Shown: piece by piece, positions 9,765 through 23,060 of the stretch
How positions within the stretch are numbered: the stretch's first letter is position 1
Layout: every line of letters starts with the position of its first letter
Assembly: GCF_036785885.1 (NCBI RefSeq)
Contig: NC_092322.1
Coordinates: 11,492,466-11,556,465 of the forward strand
DNA: 64,000 bases
Direction of reading: 5' to 3'
Origin: Coffea arabica
Lineage: Eukaryota; Streptophyta; Magnoliopsida; Gentianales; Rubiaceae
Made by a program: the position numbers and the translations under genes
Notes under the pieces: model-generated
Database searches by the model: none
What the model was told of the DNA's origin: nothing
What the model saw: only the letters and a program-made list of their open reading frames with translations

Positions 9765-12700
9765 ATGTCGGCGGCGGCTCCGGGGCAGCTGAATCTGGAG
9801 GAGTCGCCTTCATGGGGGTCTCGTAGCGTTGAATGCTTCGAGAAGCTTGAGCAAATTGGTGAAGGAACTTATGGGTTAGCTTCCTTTTTTTATTAAAAAA
9901 AAGAAAGATTGCGTCTTTTACTTATTATTTGGTTTTTTTTTTGAATTTCAAGAGTGAAAATTTACACGTCACGATTTCTTAGGTCGTATGGTGAATTTAG
10001 ATTATTATTGTTTTGTGTAATTTTGAATTGCATTGTTAATTGATATGGTTGTTTACTTTTTCCTTGTTTTTTGGTTGGGGGGTTATATATCATATTGATA
10101 TTTGGGAACTTGTTCTGTTGCCTTGTTTTATCTTTGGTCGAGTTTTTGTGCGTTAGTTTTTGGGTATTTTATTCATCTGTTGGGGAGTTACTAGTTTCTA
10201 GGGGCCATCCACGAATTTTCTTTAGCTATCTTAGAGGGTCACAGAGTATATAAATATCCAGTTATCTATGCATGAGAAAGTACCAGGCTGTCAATGCCAG
10301 ATGAGACCAATGCTGTCCTATTCCATTTAGGACTGTATTAGAAGTTAACAGGTTTTTGTCATCAGAAAAGTTTGGAGATAATGAAGTTCTTTGTTAAATT
10401 GTTAATTTGTAGTAATCAAGAGTCAAAGATTAATTATCCAATGTTGTAACTCGCTAGACTTTGATTATGGAACAATAAGTAATCCAAAGCTGCAAAATTT
10501 GGTTTTGGTGATACTGTTCTTTTGTCTCTAGCCTTCATATATTGGTACATTTGGGATATTGGAAATTTTCTTGTTTCGTGTGCTGGGAACGGACACTATG
10601 GTTAATTCATAGTCGGTTGACATCTAATTGAATATTAAGATAACTAGCTATTTTGATGTATTGATTGATAATCCCATGCATATGTTGTTCATGAGATCCT
10701 AAGATTTTGGATGATTTCAACTTCACTCACTTGTCATAATTTATGATTGGATTCTTTGTTTAGCAAAGAGTTTCTGTAAGAAACTTGCTGCAAGTATCTT
10801 AATACTGATGTTTCAATTAAACTTTTCTGGACTAGTTGGTTGCCCAATCTCATAACATTTCCATACCTTCTCACAGTCAAAGAAATTCATCTTTAGATAA
10901 TCTTTTTCCTCTTATAAAGTTGAAAGCAATGATATTATTGGCAAAGAGTTCTGAAGACTCAATATCATGTTCATTTTGCCGACTATAGGATCCCTTAGTG
11001 TGTTTAAGGAACTGAGAAATCCATCTTGAGCGACACAAGAGCAGCCTCAAAAAAAAGAACAGGAGAAAAAAAAAAGCCCTCCTTAAGCAAAAAAGGAAAA
11101 GAAGAAAACATGTCTTCCTAAGCCGAGAATACAGTGTAATCAGAAGTTTGTAAGCTTCCCTTCACTAATGGATCTTCTTCAAGGTGATCTTTTTCTTCTC
11201 TGAAGAGGGTATAGATATCCTTTGCCTAAAAGAAATGACATACCTGTTGTGGAGCCTTGACAAATCATGCTTCGTGAATATGATCAAACTATTTATGTTG
11301 GCATTATGCCCTAGTAATCGTTTAAGTTTTTCTACATACAATATCAACTGCTTTAATTTGGTAGTTGCACACTAATTATAAAATAATGCATCAGCTATCA
11401 TTTTTTAAGAGTTTAATGTGGCTAGATTAACAAATTAACTTGGTATTCCTAATAGTTGATGGTATTGAAGCTGTCAGTTTGGATTTTCTTTCTAAAATTT
11501 TGCTAATTGAATTAAAGGCATTCAGATAGATATCAATTAGGATAAAGTTGAAATGTTTTCTTGTCTCTAGCAAGGTTTGAATGTTATGATTCATACCTAC
11601 TTGATTGAAGGATGTGGTCATTGTGTTGATAGCTAAACAATTTTTTGAGCTCAGTATCTTGTTTTTGCAGTAAGGGTCATACAAAGCACACAACAATCTT
11701 CTTAAGTTAACTTAGCTTTATTCTTCATACTCCCCTATTTAGCAAAGAGGCAAAGTCTATTGTTTTTTGTGATCTATGAGCCAATGTGTTGGATGCATGA
11801 TTATCATTTGTCGAATGCTATTAAGGTTATCAGATTAACTTCTGCTTTATCGTCTGTAGTGTTAACATCCTTGCTAACATCTGTCTAATGACTAAACGAC
11901 TTGGTTGCACTAAAATTTTTGGCCTTTTTAGTTGTGTTTTGTTAGATTTGCTTTTGATGGTTGTAAAGGTTTCCTTCCTTCTCTTTTCTTTTCTTTTTAT
12001 TTTATATTTTTTCTTTTTATTCCATGATTTTTCTTTTGCCTCTCAAATTTCCAGCCAAGTATATATGGCCAAAGAAAGAAAAACTGGAGAAGTTGTTGCG
12101 TTAAAGAAGATACGCATGGACAATGAAAAAGAAGGGGTATTGTTATTTTAGTCAGTTTCTTATTTTCTTTAGCTTATGTCATTTTAATTTCCTTAGCGGA
12201 TTAATGGATATGCCTCCTCTTTTCAGAACGCTAACGACTAAATTCTGATTTTTTTTTTCTTGCAGTTCCCTATAACTGCCATTCGTGAAATAAAAATTCT
12301 AAAGAAGCTGCAGCATGAAAATGTTATTAAACTGAAAGAGATTGTGACCTCTCCTGGTACTCATCCTTCTCCATATGTTCAGAGTGGTTATTTAATTCAT
12401 AAACATCGAACATTTACCATATGTTTTGTTGTCTTACGTATAACAAACTCTTTTTCAGGTCGCGAGGCAGATGAGCAAGTGAATCATGGTAACTAGACGT
12501 GCAGAAAATTTTCAAGTTTGTGTTTCCTGTTTCTGTGAGAATTCAATGACCCTAAACTCCCAAATACTGAAATCGCATATGGTATTTTATTTTTGAAATG
12601 CAGAAGGTAATAGATACAAAGGCAGCATTTACATGGTTTTTGAGTATATGGACCATGACTTGACGGGACTTGCTGATCGTCCTGGACTGAGATTTACAAT

Positions 12701-15700
12701 TCCACAAATCAAAGTATGTAACCTTGGACAAGGAGGATTTACTCTTTGTAATGAGCATCTGTCACTTTTTTTTTGTCAATCCATCACTTAGCATTGTTCT
12801 AATAATATGTTTTTCTTAGTGTTATATGAAGCAGCTGCTTACTGGCCTTCATTACTGTCATCTCAATCACGTGCTTCACAGAGATATCAAAGGTTAACCT
12901 TTTTATTCTTTTCTAAACATATTATCTAGGATTTCAGGTGTGCATATGATGCTATGTTCTGTTTTTGGGTTTGGCAGGCTCCAATCTGCTCATAGATAAT
13001 AAGGGAAACCTGAAGCTAGCAGATTTTGGGCTAGCACGATCATTCTCCAATGATCACAATGCCAATCTCACAAATCGAGTAATTACTCTCTGGTACAGGT
13101 AATTAGACCAAATAGCAGTCGAAGGATGATGATTTTCCTTATAGCTGGACCATGTCTTTGATATTATAACTTGATTTTCAATTAAGAAAATTTATTCTTC
13201 TATGTATTGAGCAGACCTCCAGAGTTGCTTCTTGGAGCTACGAAGTATGATTCAGCAGTAGACATGTGGTCCGTTGGCTGTATTTTTGCTGAACTTTTGC
13301 ATGGAAAACCAATCTTACCTGGAAAAAATGAGGTTAGGCATACACCTCGAGTTGTTGTACTCTTTTTTTGGCCATTTTTTCATTATATTTTCTTTAAGAA
13401 AAAATCTGTCTTATCTTACTTTTTGAATTGTATTGTCATATCTTATTTATCTGTCAAGAAATTTTGGAAGAGTTAAGGAGATGGTGTTTTGTCTTTTTCT
13501 TACAATTGCTTCATGAAACGAAAGAAAAACTGTCTTATCTTACTTTTTGAATTGTCATATCTTATTTATCTGTTAAGGAATTTTGGAAGAGTCAAAGTAG
13601 ATGGTGTTTTGTCTTTTTCTTACAATTGCTTCATGAAACGAACTTGGATGATTGTCATGATTATTTATTAGATTGGTTCAATTTGTATACACTAGGAGAA
13701 AGAATAGGGAGCATTGTTGGCTTTTGGAGCATCCCAAAAGCTTTTTACTTAATAATTATCCCATGTTGAAAGCTTTTTACTTCCATTTAACTTTTTTAGC
13801 ACATCAAAATCCTGCTAAAAGTTGGTTGCATCTTTAAGGGCTGAGTCATCTGTCATATAATCTTCTGTGTACCTATAAGAATGAAACCTGATCTTTACCA
13901 TACCAAGATCTTTGAATGCCACGAAATAGTGCTCAAGCTTGGAAACCCAGCACTCATTATGCTGTCTAAGCATGGAATCCCAAGCAATTATCTGATGGTA
14001 CACTTCAGAGTTGCATGAACTGGTTGAGGCAAATGCTGTTTGGCCCTTTACTATGCCCTTTCTTCAGATTGCTTTTGTGAACTACTAATTGCAACAATAC
14101 TGTTTGAATGAGTTCAGGATTACAGTTTTTGTAAGGGATTTGGCAATGAGTTTTTTTTTTTGCGAAGTTTTCGCGTACAAGTTTTTTTAACAGCTTTAGC
14201 TACAGTAACATCAAAAAACTTCTTAAAGATTTTAAAATACGCACCTCAAAATACCCAAAAACACACGAAAAATTTCCCTTCTTTCCTTTCTTCTTCTTCC
14301 TCACCCACCTCCTTTTTTTTTCTTCCTTTCTTCTCTCTCTCCTCCCTCCCTCTCCTCCTCCCCTTATCTTCCCCTTTTCCGCTCCCCCTTCCCTTCTCCC
14401 CCTCCCTCTCCCTCTCCCCAGCATGACCCTGGTCGCATGACCTGGTTGCGCGACCAGGGTCGCCCAGCTGGCAGTGGGGAGGGAGGGAGAAGGAGATCAA
14501 TGGTGTGGGGGAGAAGATGAGGAGAAAAAAGAAAAGGGAAAAAAAGGAAAATTTTTTGTTTGGTTAAAAAGGAAAGTTTTTACACACCTCAAAAAGTTTT
14601 TCTACAAATTCTACGGTAAAGTTTTATACAAACACCTAAAAAACTCACTTGCCAAAAGGTGCCATAATAAATTCTCCTTCTCTCAAACTGAAGGACTTAT
14701 CAAATCGTGGGAAATGACATGATAGTTCAAAGTGGCAATGTAAGATAAAAAGGAAAATCAGGAGAAAAATGCATTTGACTGAACTTTTTACTGAATAGTT
14801 TGTCTACTGGGATAATAGAAGTTTCTCTAAATCTGTATCCATATAGTTTCACAAATCACGTTATTAGTTCCTGTGTGAACCTCTTAGCAAGTGGATTTTT
14901 TCTTCTTTTACAGCTAAATCAATTAATTGATTTAGTTCTTTCATAAACTATGATTTTTGAACTATCTGGGAGACACCAATCAAGTGATCTCTAAGCTGCT
15001 CTGTGTATACATAATGTAGTTTTACTACACCTGAAGCTAGCTTCTTGGTTATGCTTTATTTGGTTTGGTCTTAGCTATTATAATGTATGTGCTTATTGTT
15101 ATTGGAATGCACCCATCAGAAAGGAGGAATTGATCTCCTAGTTATCAAGACAAGTCAAATTGGACTATTGTTAACCATGTAAAGTTCAAATGTAATCCTT
15201 CTCATTTTTATGGAGGAGAGCATTTAAAATTGTCATCTCTCCCTTACTCCATTTCTTTGAGGGTTTGCTGGATAGGAGAGATGGGGTGCACCTGGGGTAG
15301 GAGATCATGTTATAAAGAGGCTCGTAATAGTTTTAGTTGCTTAACCTAACTGATGGTTCACTAGTTTCGATGCACATTTCCTGTGTTACATTGTAGAGTT
15401 GGCATGGAGAAGTGCTATGAAGCCTTGATCACTCCATTGTATTTCGGTTGAGCAACTATGTAATTGGTTGCATATTGCAGGTAGACACTTAGGCTTTAGA
15501 AAAAGACAAAAATATACTCTTCTTTAAAAGATTCTCTGATTATTTGGAGAAAAAGTAGTATGACTCCAGATTAGTATCACTACCAACGTACAATAAGTTA
15601 GAAGGCCACTGCTTCTAAGTTGAGAATAGTTTCACTATTTATTTTGGACACAAACAGGAGATTTTTCCTTGGTGTAATTGCTTCAAACTTATCAGAGTAA

Positions 15701-17739
15701 TAAATGGTTTGAAGCATTTGGTCTCTTCCTGCTTACTTTTTTTCTTTTTTCTGTTTCATGGGTTGAAGGGAGCTTATTTCTGTCTTCTGTTTTTAATTTT
15801 TAATTGCAGCCTGAACAATTGAACAAGATCTTTGAACTCTGTGGTACCCCTGATGAGATTAATTGGCCTGGTGTTTCCAAGATTCCCTGGTATAACAAGT
15901 TCAAACCAGCAAGGCCAATGAAGAGGCGAATTAAGGAGGTCTTTAGACAGTTAAGGAAACAGTTTTATAATTTTCTGACTATTACTATTTTAAATTGCAG
16001 TGCATGTTTGACATTTTGCTTGTGCAGTTTTGACTCCCATGCTTTGGAGCTACTGGATAAGATGCTGTGTCTAGATCCTTCCAAGGTATCTCTCCCAAAT
16101 GATATGTTTGATTTAGGAAGTGGAATAAAAAATAATTAACTGTTTAGCTTCTGTAACACTAGTTGCAGTAATAGTTCCAATCGTTTTTCTAGGACAATGA
16201 ATCTTGCTTGTGAGAGATAGCATAGTGCAGCACTAGTGCTCAAAAAACCTTACAAAAAAAGGACTGCAAACCTCACGAGTAGCATTTTTGGCAGTTCCTT
16301 TGCCCAAAAATCATTTCTAAAAAGTTTGAGCGTTTGTGGATGGACATTAACTCACTGGCATTTGCATGTTGAAATATGGGCGTCTTTTGTAAATCTTCTT
16401 GTGTTTCCTAGATCTGATTCTTAAATTATCTGCTTAGCTATGCTAATGTATTTTCTCTTAAACTTGTACTGTTCTTTGATGTTACTTCTGCCTGAACCTT
16501 TTTAGAGAATATCAGCACAGGAGGCACTGGTTGCTGAGTATTTCTTTGTGGACCCGCGGCCATGTGATCCAAGGAGGTATGTCCTATGAGCTGTCACATA
16601 AAGTTAGCAATATAACCATTTGAAAACACCCATTAGCCAAATAAAGGCTTTTGAGATCCGGTTGTTTGAGGATCATATGCATTGTTTATTCTAAACTGAA
16701 ACACATTTTGCTCAAAAATAGGAAGACAGGAAGTAGAAAGTAAATTGGGTAGTAATGGTGCATTATACTTATTTGATCAGGGAAGAGGAGTCAAAGGGGT
16801 TATGCAAGCTATCTGCCCTACCTTTTCCTCTTCTTCCTGCCTCTGAAGATTTTGGAAGATGAAGAGTGAGTGGACCCTTGTCATTTTATGAATTAAGAAA
16901 TATAAAGTACTAGTAAAAATAGGGGTTACAGCATGAAGGTGAAAATTTTTTAATCTCCTAACTTAGGATTGCACCCTGCTTTCTTCTCCTTGGGAGTCAA
17001 TTCCACTGACCAAACATAAATGGGTAGATATATATTGTTTCAATGTGAAACACGCTTGTATCCAACCACCTTCTTGCCAGAATTAATTATATCTATGTGG
17101 TCTCATGCTAGTTTCAAAGAAACTTCTTGGTGATTACAGTATCCAATTCCACTAGATTTCCATCCTTAGTCATGTGAAAAGCTGTTTTCATCTCTTCATT
17201 GCAGTTTGCCAAAGTATGAATCCTCACATGAGTTCCAGACAAAGAAGAAAAGACAACAGCAACGACAAAATGAAGAAATGGCCAAAAGACAGAAGGTGCA
17301 ACATCCACATCAACATGCTCGCCTGCCTCCTATCCAACAATCTGGGCAAGCAAATCCTCAACATTGGGCTGGACCAAATCATCCTATGAATCCATCCCAA
17401 CCGCCACTATCATCGGGACCCAGTCATCATCAGTATGGGAAGCAGCATGGTCCTCCGGGAGGCCCTAGTCGATACCCTTCTGGCGGAAACCCTAGCAGTG
17501 GCTTTTATCCAGATCGTGGGGGCCAAGGAGGAAGTTATGGCAGTGGTGCATATCCAGCCCAGGGAAGAGGACCACCGTACCCTGGAAGCAGTTTGCCTCC
17601 GGCTGCTCAACGAGGAGCTGCCAGTGGATATGGTGCTCCTCCTAATTACTCCCAAAGTAATCAGTATGGAGGCTCTGGTGCTGGCAGACCCAATTCCATG
17701 GCTGGTAACCGGAACCAGCAGTATGGTTGGCAGCAATAG
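9765..17739 (+). CDS. CDKC: Cyclin-dependent kinase C (CDK9-type, PITAIRE), 12 exons, complete
   Basis: Exons: 9765-9874, 12055-12136, 12266-12356, 12459-12488, 12604-12713, 12820-12892, 12978-13098, 13215-13332, 15810-15949, 16028-16085, 16506-16576 and 17205-17739. All borders are GT-AG and in frame, giving 512 residues, the usual CDKC length. The N-terminus ([20 protein letters not shown]) is typical of the family. Motifs seen are the glycine loop GEGTYG (32-37), Lys54, cyclin-binding helix PITAIRE (66-72), HRDIKGSN (Asp163), DFG (181-183) and the T-loop Thr197. The last exon encodes a basic segment, then a G/Q/P-rich tail. CDKC pairs with cyclin T as plant P-TEFb, phosphorylates the RNA polymerase II C-terminal domain and sits in nuclear speckles (family knowledge). 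Exon 4 is a 30-bp microexon. Intron 8 (2.5 kb) holds a tandem duplication and a transposon. AATAAA occurs at 18350. Confidence 0.96.
13401..13642 (+). repeat. Tandem duplication in CDKC intron 8, unit about 122 bp
   Basis: Two adjacent copies (about 13401-13522 and 13525-13642) share CTGTCTTATCTTACTTTTTG through TACAATTGCTTCATGAAACG with few differences. The similarity makes it one of the younger duplications in the window. It lies just after the donor site of intron 8 and does not touch the exon. Confidence 0.9.
14139..14657. mobile_element. Foldback MITE-like insertion in CDKC intron 8
   Basis: The ends are inverted repeats: TTTGGCAATGAGTTTTT on the left, TTTTGGCAAGTGAGTTTTT on the right (minus strand). 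The left half is CT-rich and the right half GA-rich, so it would fold on itself. A 12-bp perfect inverted repeat (GACCCTGGTCGC / GCGACCAGGGTC) at 14425-14436 and 14450-14461 marks the centre. I could not find a clear target-site duplication, so the superfamily is open. Long purine- and pyrimidine-rich frames here are compositional artefacts. Confidence 0.6.
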
Positions 17740-18527
17740 AGTTGTAGATCAAAGTAGGAGCTGGATATCGGGGAGTCAGTAGAGTTGCCAGCAAAGGTAA
17801 AGATTGCACATGACTGCAGCCAGAGGTTTCTCATAAGAGGTATGGCTGATTAAGTCAAGATCCTGTACAGTACAGATGCTGTTTCATTGAGAGTTAATTT
17901 TTTTTTTTTATTGAAACTGGTTGAAGGAGTCTCTTCATCAATCAAAGGTACAAAATTTTGTTGGTTAGACATTTTGGAGTATGATTTTTCCTTTGGAATA
18001 ACAGATGAAGCCCTTTTTTATTTTTTATTTTTTAATTTTTGTCTAGATGTTCTTGTGTTTTTCACTTAAAGAATCAAATCATAACCATCTTTAATGTTAT
18101 GATTTGCTTGCATCTCATTCCTACATGGGATTCCTCCACATTGGGAGTTCTGTCATTTTCCTCCTCCAAATTGTTTGGAAAGCAATTATGTCTGCAAGTT
18201 ATAAAGAAGTCGTACATCCTCTTTGTAAAACTAGTATGGAAACCTTAAAAGCTAGTAAAAGAGCAAAGGAAAAAGGAAAGCAGAAATCGAGCAGGAAAAG
18301 GACAGGCTGAAAGGAGTTCTAGTGTACTACTAATCCTAGAATTAGGAACAATAAATGAATGATGAAGATGATCTTGGAGGATTCGGTGAACCCTTTTTAT
18401 GCGACCAATGCTGTTACTTTTTATACAGTTTGGATGACAAAAAACTAACAAAACAAATAAGAAATCAGAAATGAATTAATAGGTTTGTTATATCCTTTCT
18501 ATTGATACAAAATGAACATAAGTTTTT

Positions 18528-18558
<31 letters not shown>

Positions 18559-19562
18559 GTTAATCTGAGCTTATCCAGTGTTTGACTTGATTTAGTGTAT
18601 GATCATGTTTTCACTAAAAAATATATTTCAGTTTACGAATAATACTTCATAAAACTGCATGTTGTCTTACAAATAAATGATGGTTCAAACAAAAACACAC
18701 ACACACGCACGCACGCACAAATGCTACCACATTTCCTGATTAATTTGTAGGACTCTCACATTCTAACTGCATGTTGTGCTTAATGTCACTTTTATGTTTT
18801 CATTGCTCTCGCATTCTATTCTTGCCCTCGTACTTTTCACTTTTTTTTTGCTTTATAGAAGCTACTTTCTCAGCTTTATCAACGTCTTTAATTTTTTTCT
18901 TGCAAAGAGCAGTAAGTTGGATTAGAACTGACGCAAAACAATTGGTCTGATGTAGTATACTGGATATTGTTTTTCTTTCTTTCTTATATTCTCCCGACTG
19001 CTTATCACACGTATTCTTTCATCAAATTAATGATTGTTGCTTAAGAGAACGAGATACACTTCAGTTTCGAGAAATTAACACAAAAATTTTAAGACACCAA
19101 TGAATTTCCTTTCCTTCTTTGGTAGTCGCATTAGGATCAGAAGATGATCATGGAGAAGATTCTTTACGAAAATAGACATTAAGGCATGGTATAACTCCTG
19201 AATTTACCAGGAAGTGAAAGACAGGTAACACAGGTCATTTTAGCTCCAGGATGCATCATTCAGTCTAGTGAAATCCAAATCTTCAGCCAAAAATGCACAA
19301 TGTCCACTAACACAAATGAGGAAGATAGCATCCCTCTTTTTTCCCACCTTGACAAATGTAAAATGAAAGATACAAAGGCAGACAAATGAAAACGCCCCTG
19401 TAGCTGTGCGTTTGATAGAAGTGTATAAATTTGGAAGTCTTTCCTCCACCTAACTAATAAGAGCACAAGAAGTATCATGATCCAGGGCCTTTATGAAAGA
19501 CATGGGCTCTAGCCAGCAATCAGCATCAACTTCCGCAAGATTATTATTAGGAGGATTAACTT
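17740..19562. other. Convergent intergenic region and 3' UTRs of CDKC and the carrier gene
   Basis: CDKC (+) and the BTL-like carrier (-) end towards each other here. It contains the likely CDKC poly(A) signal (AATAAA at 18350), a T-run/G-run at 18522-18559 and a short CA/CG-CA repeat near 18690-18718. No further gene is seen. Confidence 0.6.
18522..18559 (+). repeat. T-run followed by a 22-base G-run
   Basis: About 16 T are followed by 22 G with no interruption. It lies between convergent genes. The run could form G-quadruplexes, or its length could be a sequencing or assembly artefact. Confidence 0.9.
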
Positions 19563-22500
19563 TTACGTTAACTCCACCTCGAGAACTATCTTCATGAACT
19601 CATAAACAAAATAGCTTATCGCTGCTGATGGCAGAACCTGAATGTTAAAGACATAAACTACATCTATCAGCCAGTCAATAAGCAGAACCAGTAGATTACA
19701 ATTCCAAGACAGACAGAGGCATATGCATGAGATACTAATCATAGCGAAATAACAGATCAAGCTCAAAACTATTTTGACAAGTGGATGGAAACCAAGCAAC
19801 AGCTGTGTAAAAACTACAAGTAATTGATAGATTAGCTGGGTGTTTCAAAAGTCAAGCACAATCAAGTTGGGGAATCAACTTGACTGCATGGATGATGCAC
19901 TGCCTCAGTTTATCAACATTCAATCAGAAAATCTAGAATCTTCCTGTGCAGCTTAACAATAGCAAACTATTTGATTACATTCATCTGGGTATTACTATTC
20001 TATATATTTGTGAAGTATGCTACGATCCTAATGCCTCATTTAGCATGGGATTAAAACTCCGCAATTTGCTTAATGGTTTAAATTAACCATGAAAAATGAC
20101 CACATTCAGTTGGGAACAAAAATAAACTCTTGAACCTACTATAGCCACTAACTTTTACGTGCATCTTAACATCAATCTTTATCATCTACATTACATATTT
20201 GTAATACTGCCTAAACAGTAGAATTGAAGCAAGAAGTACAACAGTTACCTGTAGCAAGCTAGGAATCAGCCCCGCATAAAGTGCAGGAATACCACCTTGC
20301 TCTACCATCTTCATGCAAGTTCCCAAAGCACTCATTTTTGTAGCTCGAACCTGCATCTGAAGCTGTCTTCTAACTACTTCAAAAGGGTAGGTAGCAGCTT
20401 CAGAACAAGCACCAGCAATCGCCCCATATATTAGTGTCCTCACAGGACCCAACTCCAGTTGTTCTAAAGCATTCAATTCTTCACCTTGTTGTTTCATATG
20501 TTGAAGCCGTTTCCGACCTTCTGGTGAATGCAGATAAGCAGATTTTAATATGTCATAAACTCCATAGAAAACAGCGCCTGAAGGAGCCATGCTTACGATG
20601 GACGGAAGTAATCCCTTGTAAAGAGAAAAAAACCCCTCAGTCTGGATCATGTGACGAAAAGCACCAATTACACCGCCCAAGGCTTCCCCTCCAGGAGCTA
20701 CCATTACAGTCCTGATCTGTGAAAGAGAAGAACATTGAATCATGTGCAGAGAGTGGCATAAATTGGAGAAAAGCTATTAGAAGTACTTTTGCTGCTTAGC
20801 ATAAGTGCCATAATCAAATTATAATAACCACGTAGGAAGAATTCAGACTTTGGCTACCACATGGAAATTGTTTACATGGTAGATATCGTTTAAGGCCCCA
20901 ATTACTGCCTCTAAATATCTTCAACAACTCATAACCACAGCAGTGAAGTATGTCCAGATAAGAGTCGATACAGAATTCGGACCTTGAGGTATGCCTACTG
21001 AAATTACTAGTCTAATGTCTTCATGTTCACAGCACTAGTTGGTGTTAACAGAGAGATAACATTACTTTCATTTTGATACGTACAGCAAATTCCCAGAATG
21101 CTAAAATGCAACTTACAGTGTCCATAGGTATGCAGAGCACAGTAGCAGTGATTCCAGCAGCAGCACCAGCAACAAACCTTTCAAAATGTGTTGTCTCCTC
21201 ATTACCAGACATTCTAAGCAACTGATTTCTGTAAGTATCATAAGCATAAAAGTTGACAGCCTTAAAGGGAGCTGTCCGCAAGATGTTAACAAAATTTCCT
21301 TTCCAGAATCCTTTCAGCCCTTGAGTGGCAGCAATAGTTTTGATCAGCTCAAATAGATTTTTCTGTTCACCACGAACTATGTATTCCAGCTTTAGTCTCT
21401 CAAGTGGTGCCACAAAAGTTCTGATATATCAGAGCAGAAGAGCAAAGAAATGAATTCATAACTAGGTAAACGAATGATCCACTAAACTAAAAAGGACAAA
21501 ATACATGAAGGGCTACAGAATGATTCAAAAGAAAGGACTGCTTGGTGACAACTCGCTTATGGTTCTACGGAAATTTCAAAGAGTTGAGTACCTAAGACTA
21601 AGAGCTCACTTTACAGACCTTTCACAATATCAGACTGGAATAACATGGACAAGAAAGCAGAGAGGAGAAAAGGCTTGAAATCTAAACTAGGTGTCCAACT
21701 TGAACCGGTGCAAGACTTGGCAGCTTTCAGATCCTAGGTGAACACCACCAATAATGCCATGGTCAAATTTATGCATAATAACTATAATCCTAGATTGTTG
21801 AAACTTCACATTTGGGTCATCCAAACTAATCTTTGGACACACAACTAACAAAGTTCAAGGATTTGAATTTTATACATGTATCTGGCAAATGATATAAGTT
21901 CATTAAGCTATGTCAAACAGAACAGCATCTGTTTAAAAGTCGCAAACTTTATGCTGTCAAACAGACGCAACAGAGCCAATCAAATGCTAAACTACTTAAA
22001 ACTGATCATGAATCAATGCCAAATTAACTAGTAGACAATTTAACCGAGAGTACGCACTAGGTAAATCCAGCCTTGTGCAATAACCTGCCAACCACACTGA
22101 GGGGTACGATGCACTAGGTAAGCCCTGTGCGACGGGCGGATGTTCCAAGAGACGTTTGAACCTGGGTTGGCAGAAAGATGACACCAACTCTACCATTTTG
22201 GCCAATTAACCCCTTTTATCCTTAAATCCTTCGTAAAACAATACCCACACAAAAATGTAGAAGATAATATACATATTACACCAAAAAAAATTGCATTCTT
22301 TATTGGTTCAACAGAAAATTGCATCAAATTCAATCACAATCAATTCAAAGAAAATTTATAGCTGCCATGTGAACAATTAATAAAAGAAAAGTGACAGAAT
22401 TTACGGAGTCCAGCATTTGAGCTAAGCCGTATGAGAAAAAATTCAGAATTGTAAATCTATACCCTGTAACAGAAAAAGAGAAAGGATGGGGGAAGAAAAA

Positions 22501-23021
22501 GTTCACCTAGAAACCATAGCAGCCACAGCACCAGCCCAAAGATGCTTAACAGTATTCAAAGCCTTTCCTTTTACTTCTCTCACCTTAGATTCGCCTTCTT
22601 TTTTCTTCTCACCTTCTTCAAACGCCGGCGTTTCACACTCCACACTCTTGCCTGCATCTTGCAACAAGACCTCACCAATCCCTTCTCCACCTTCACCTCC
22701 CTTCACAGTCGAAAGCGTCACTGACAAAAACCTCCCGCTTCCGCTGCCGCCACAAGCAACGATCCCTCTCCGGCGACTCCTCCTCCTACTCCTCCTATCA
22801 CCACTACATGAAACTCCGACCAGACTAAGAGAATTCGACGAATTGTTCGGATTCACTAATGAAACAAATGATGACGGAATCGAAGGTTCCAAAAATAATC
22901 CACCACCGATAAAACCATTCAAATGCAGCGAAAAATCGTGGGCTTCAGCTAAATACTGTACTTGTTTTGATTCTAATGAGTTCGCTACTAAATTCTTGAG
23001 CCAAACTTCCAAATTAGTCAT
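19563..23021 (-). CDS. Mitochondrial carrier family protein, BTL-type adenine nucleotide transporter, 4 exons
   Basis: Exons (minus strand): 22507-23021, 21117-21420, 20249-20716 and 19563-19637, all GT-AG and in frame, giving 453 residues. Three carrier repeats are marked by PxDxx[KR]-type signatures: PLERLK (177-182), PMDTIR (270-275) and PFEVVR in the third repeat. The sequence matches my memory of the Arabidopsis BTL1-3 group (probable mitochondrial adenine nucleotide transporters), for example IVRGEQ, WKGN and FERFVAGAAAG. Residues 1-150 are a poorly conserved extension with an RRSRRRSRRR basic patch and a GGEGGEG run. The start was chosen as the first ATG of exon 1; an alternative in-frame start cannot be excluded. 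The substrate is inferred from the family. It is convergent with CDKC. Confidence 0.9.
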
Positions 23022-23060
23022 TCCCCAAGAAGAAAAAGCTAAAAAAAAAAAAAAAAAAAA

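Noticed and set aside
14200-14500. Arg/Glu/Gly-rich and Ser/Pro-rich frames on both strands
   Set aside because: Compositional artefacts of the purine- and pyrimidine-rich halves of the foldback element in CDKC intron 8.
16760-16870. Possible extra CDKC exon between exons 11 and 12
   Set aside because: The frame joins perfectly without it, and no good pair of splice sites flanks it in frame.
17410-17782. Two other long frames over the last CDKC exon
   Set aside because: Shadows caused by the G/Q/P-rich coding sequence of the real exon.
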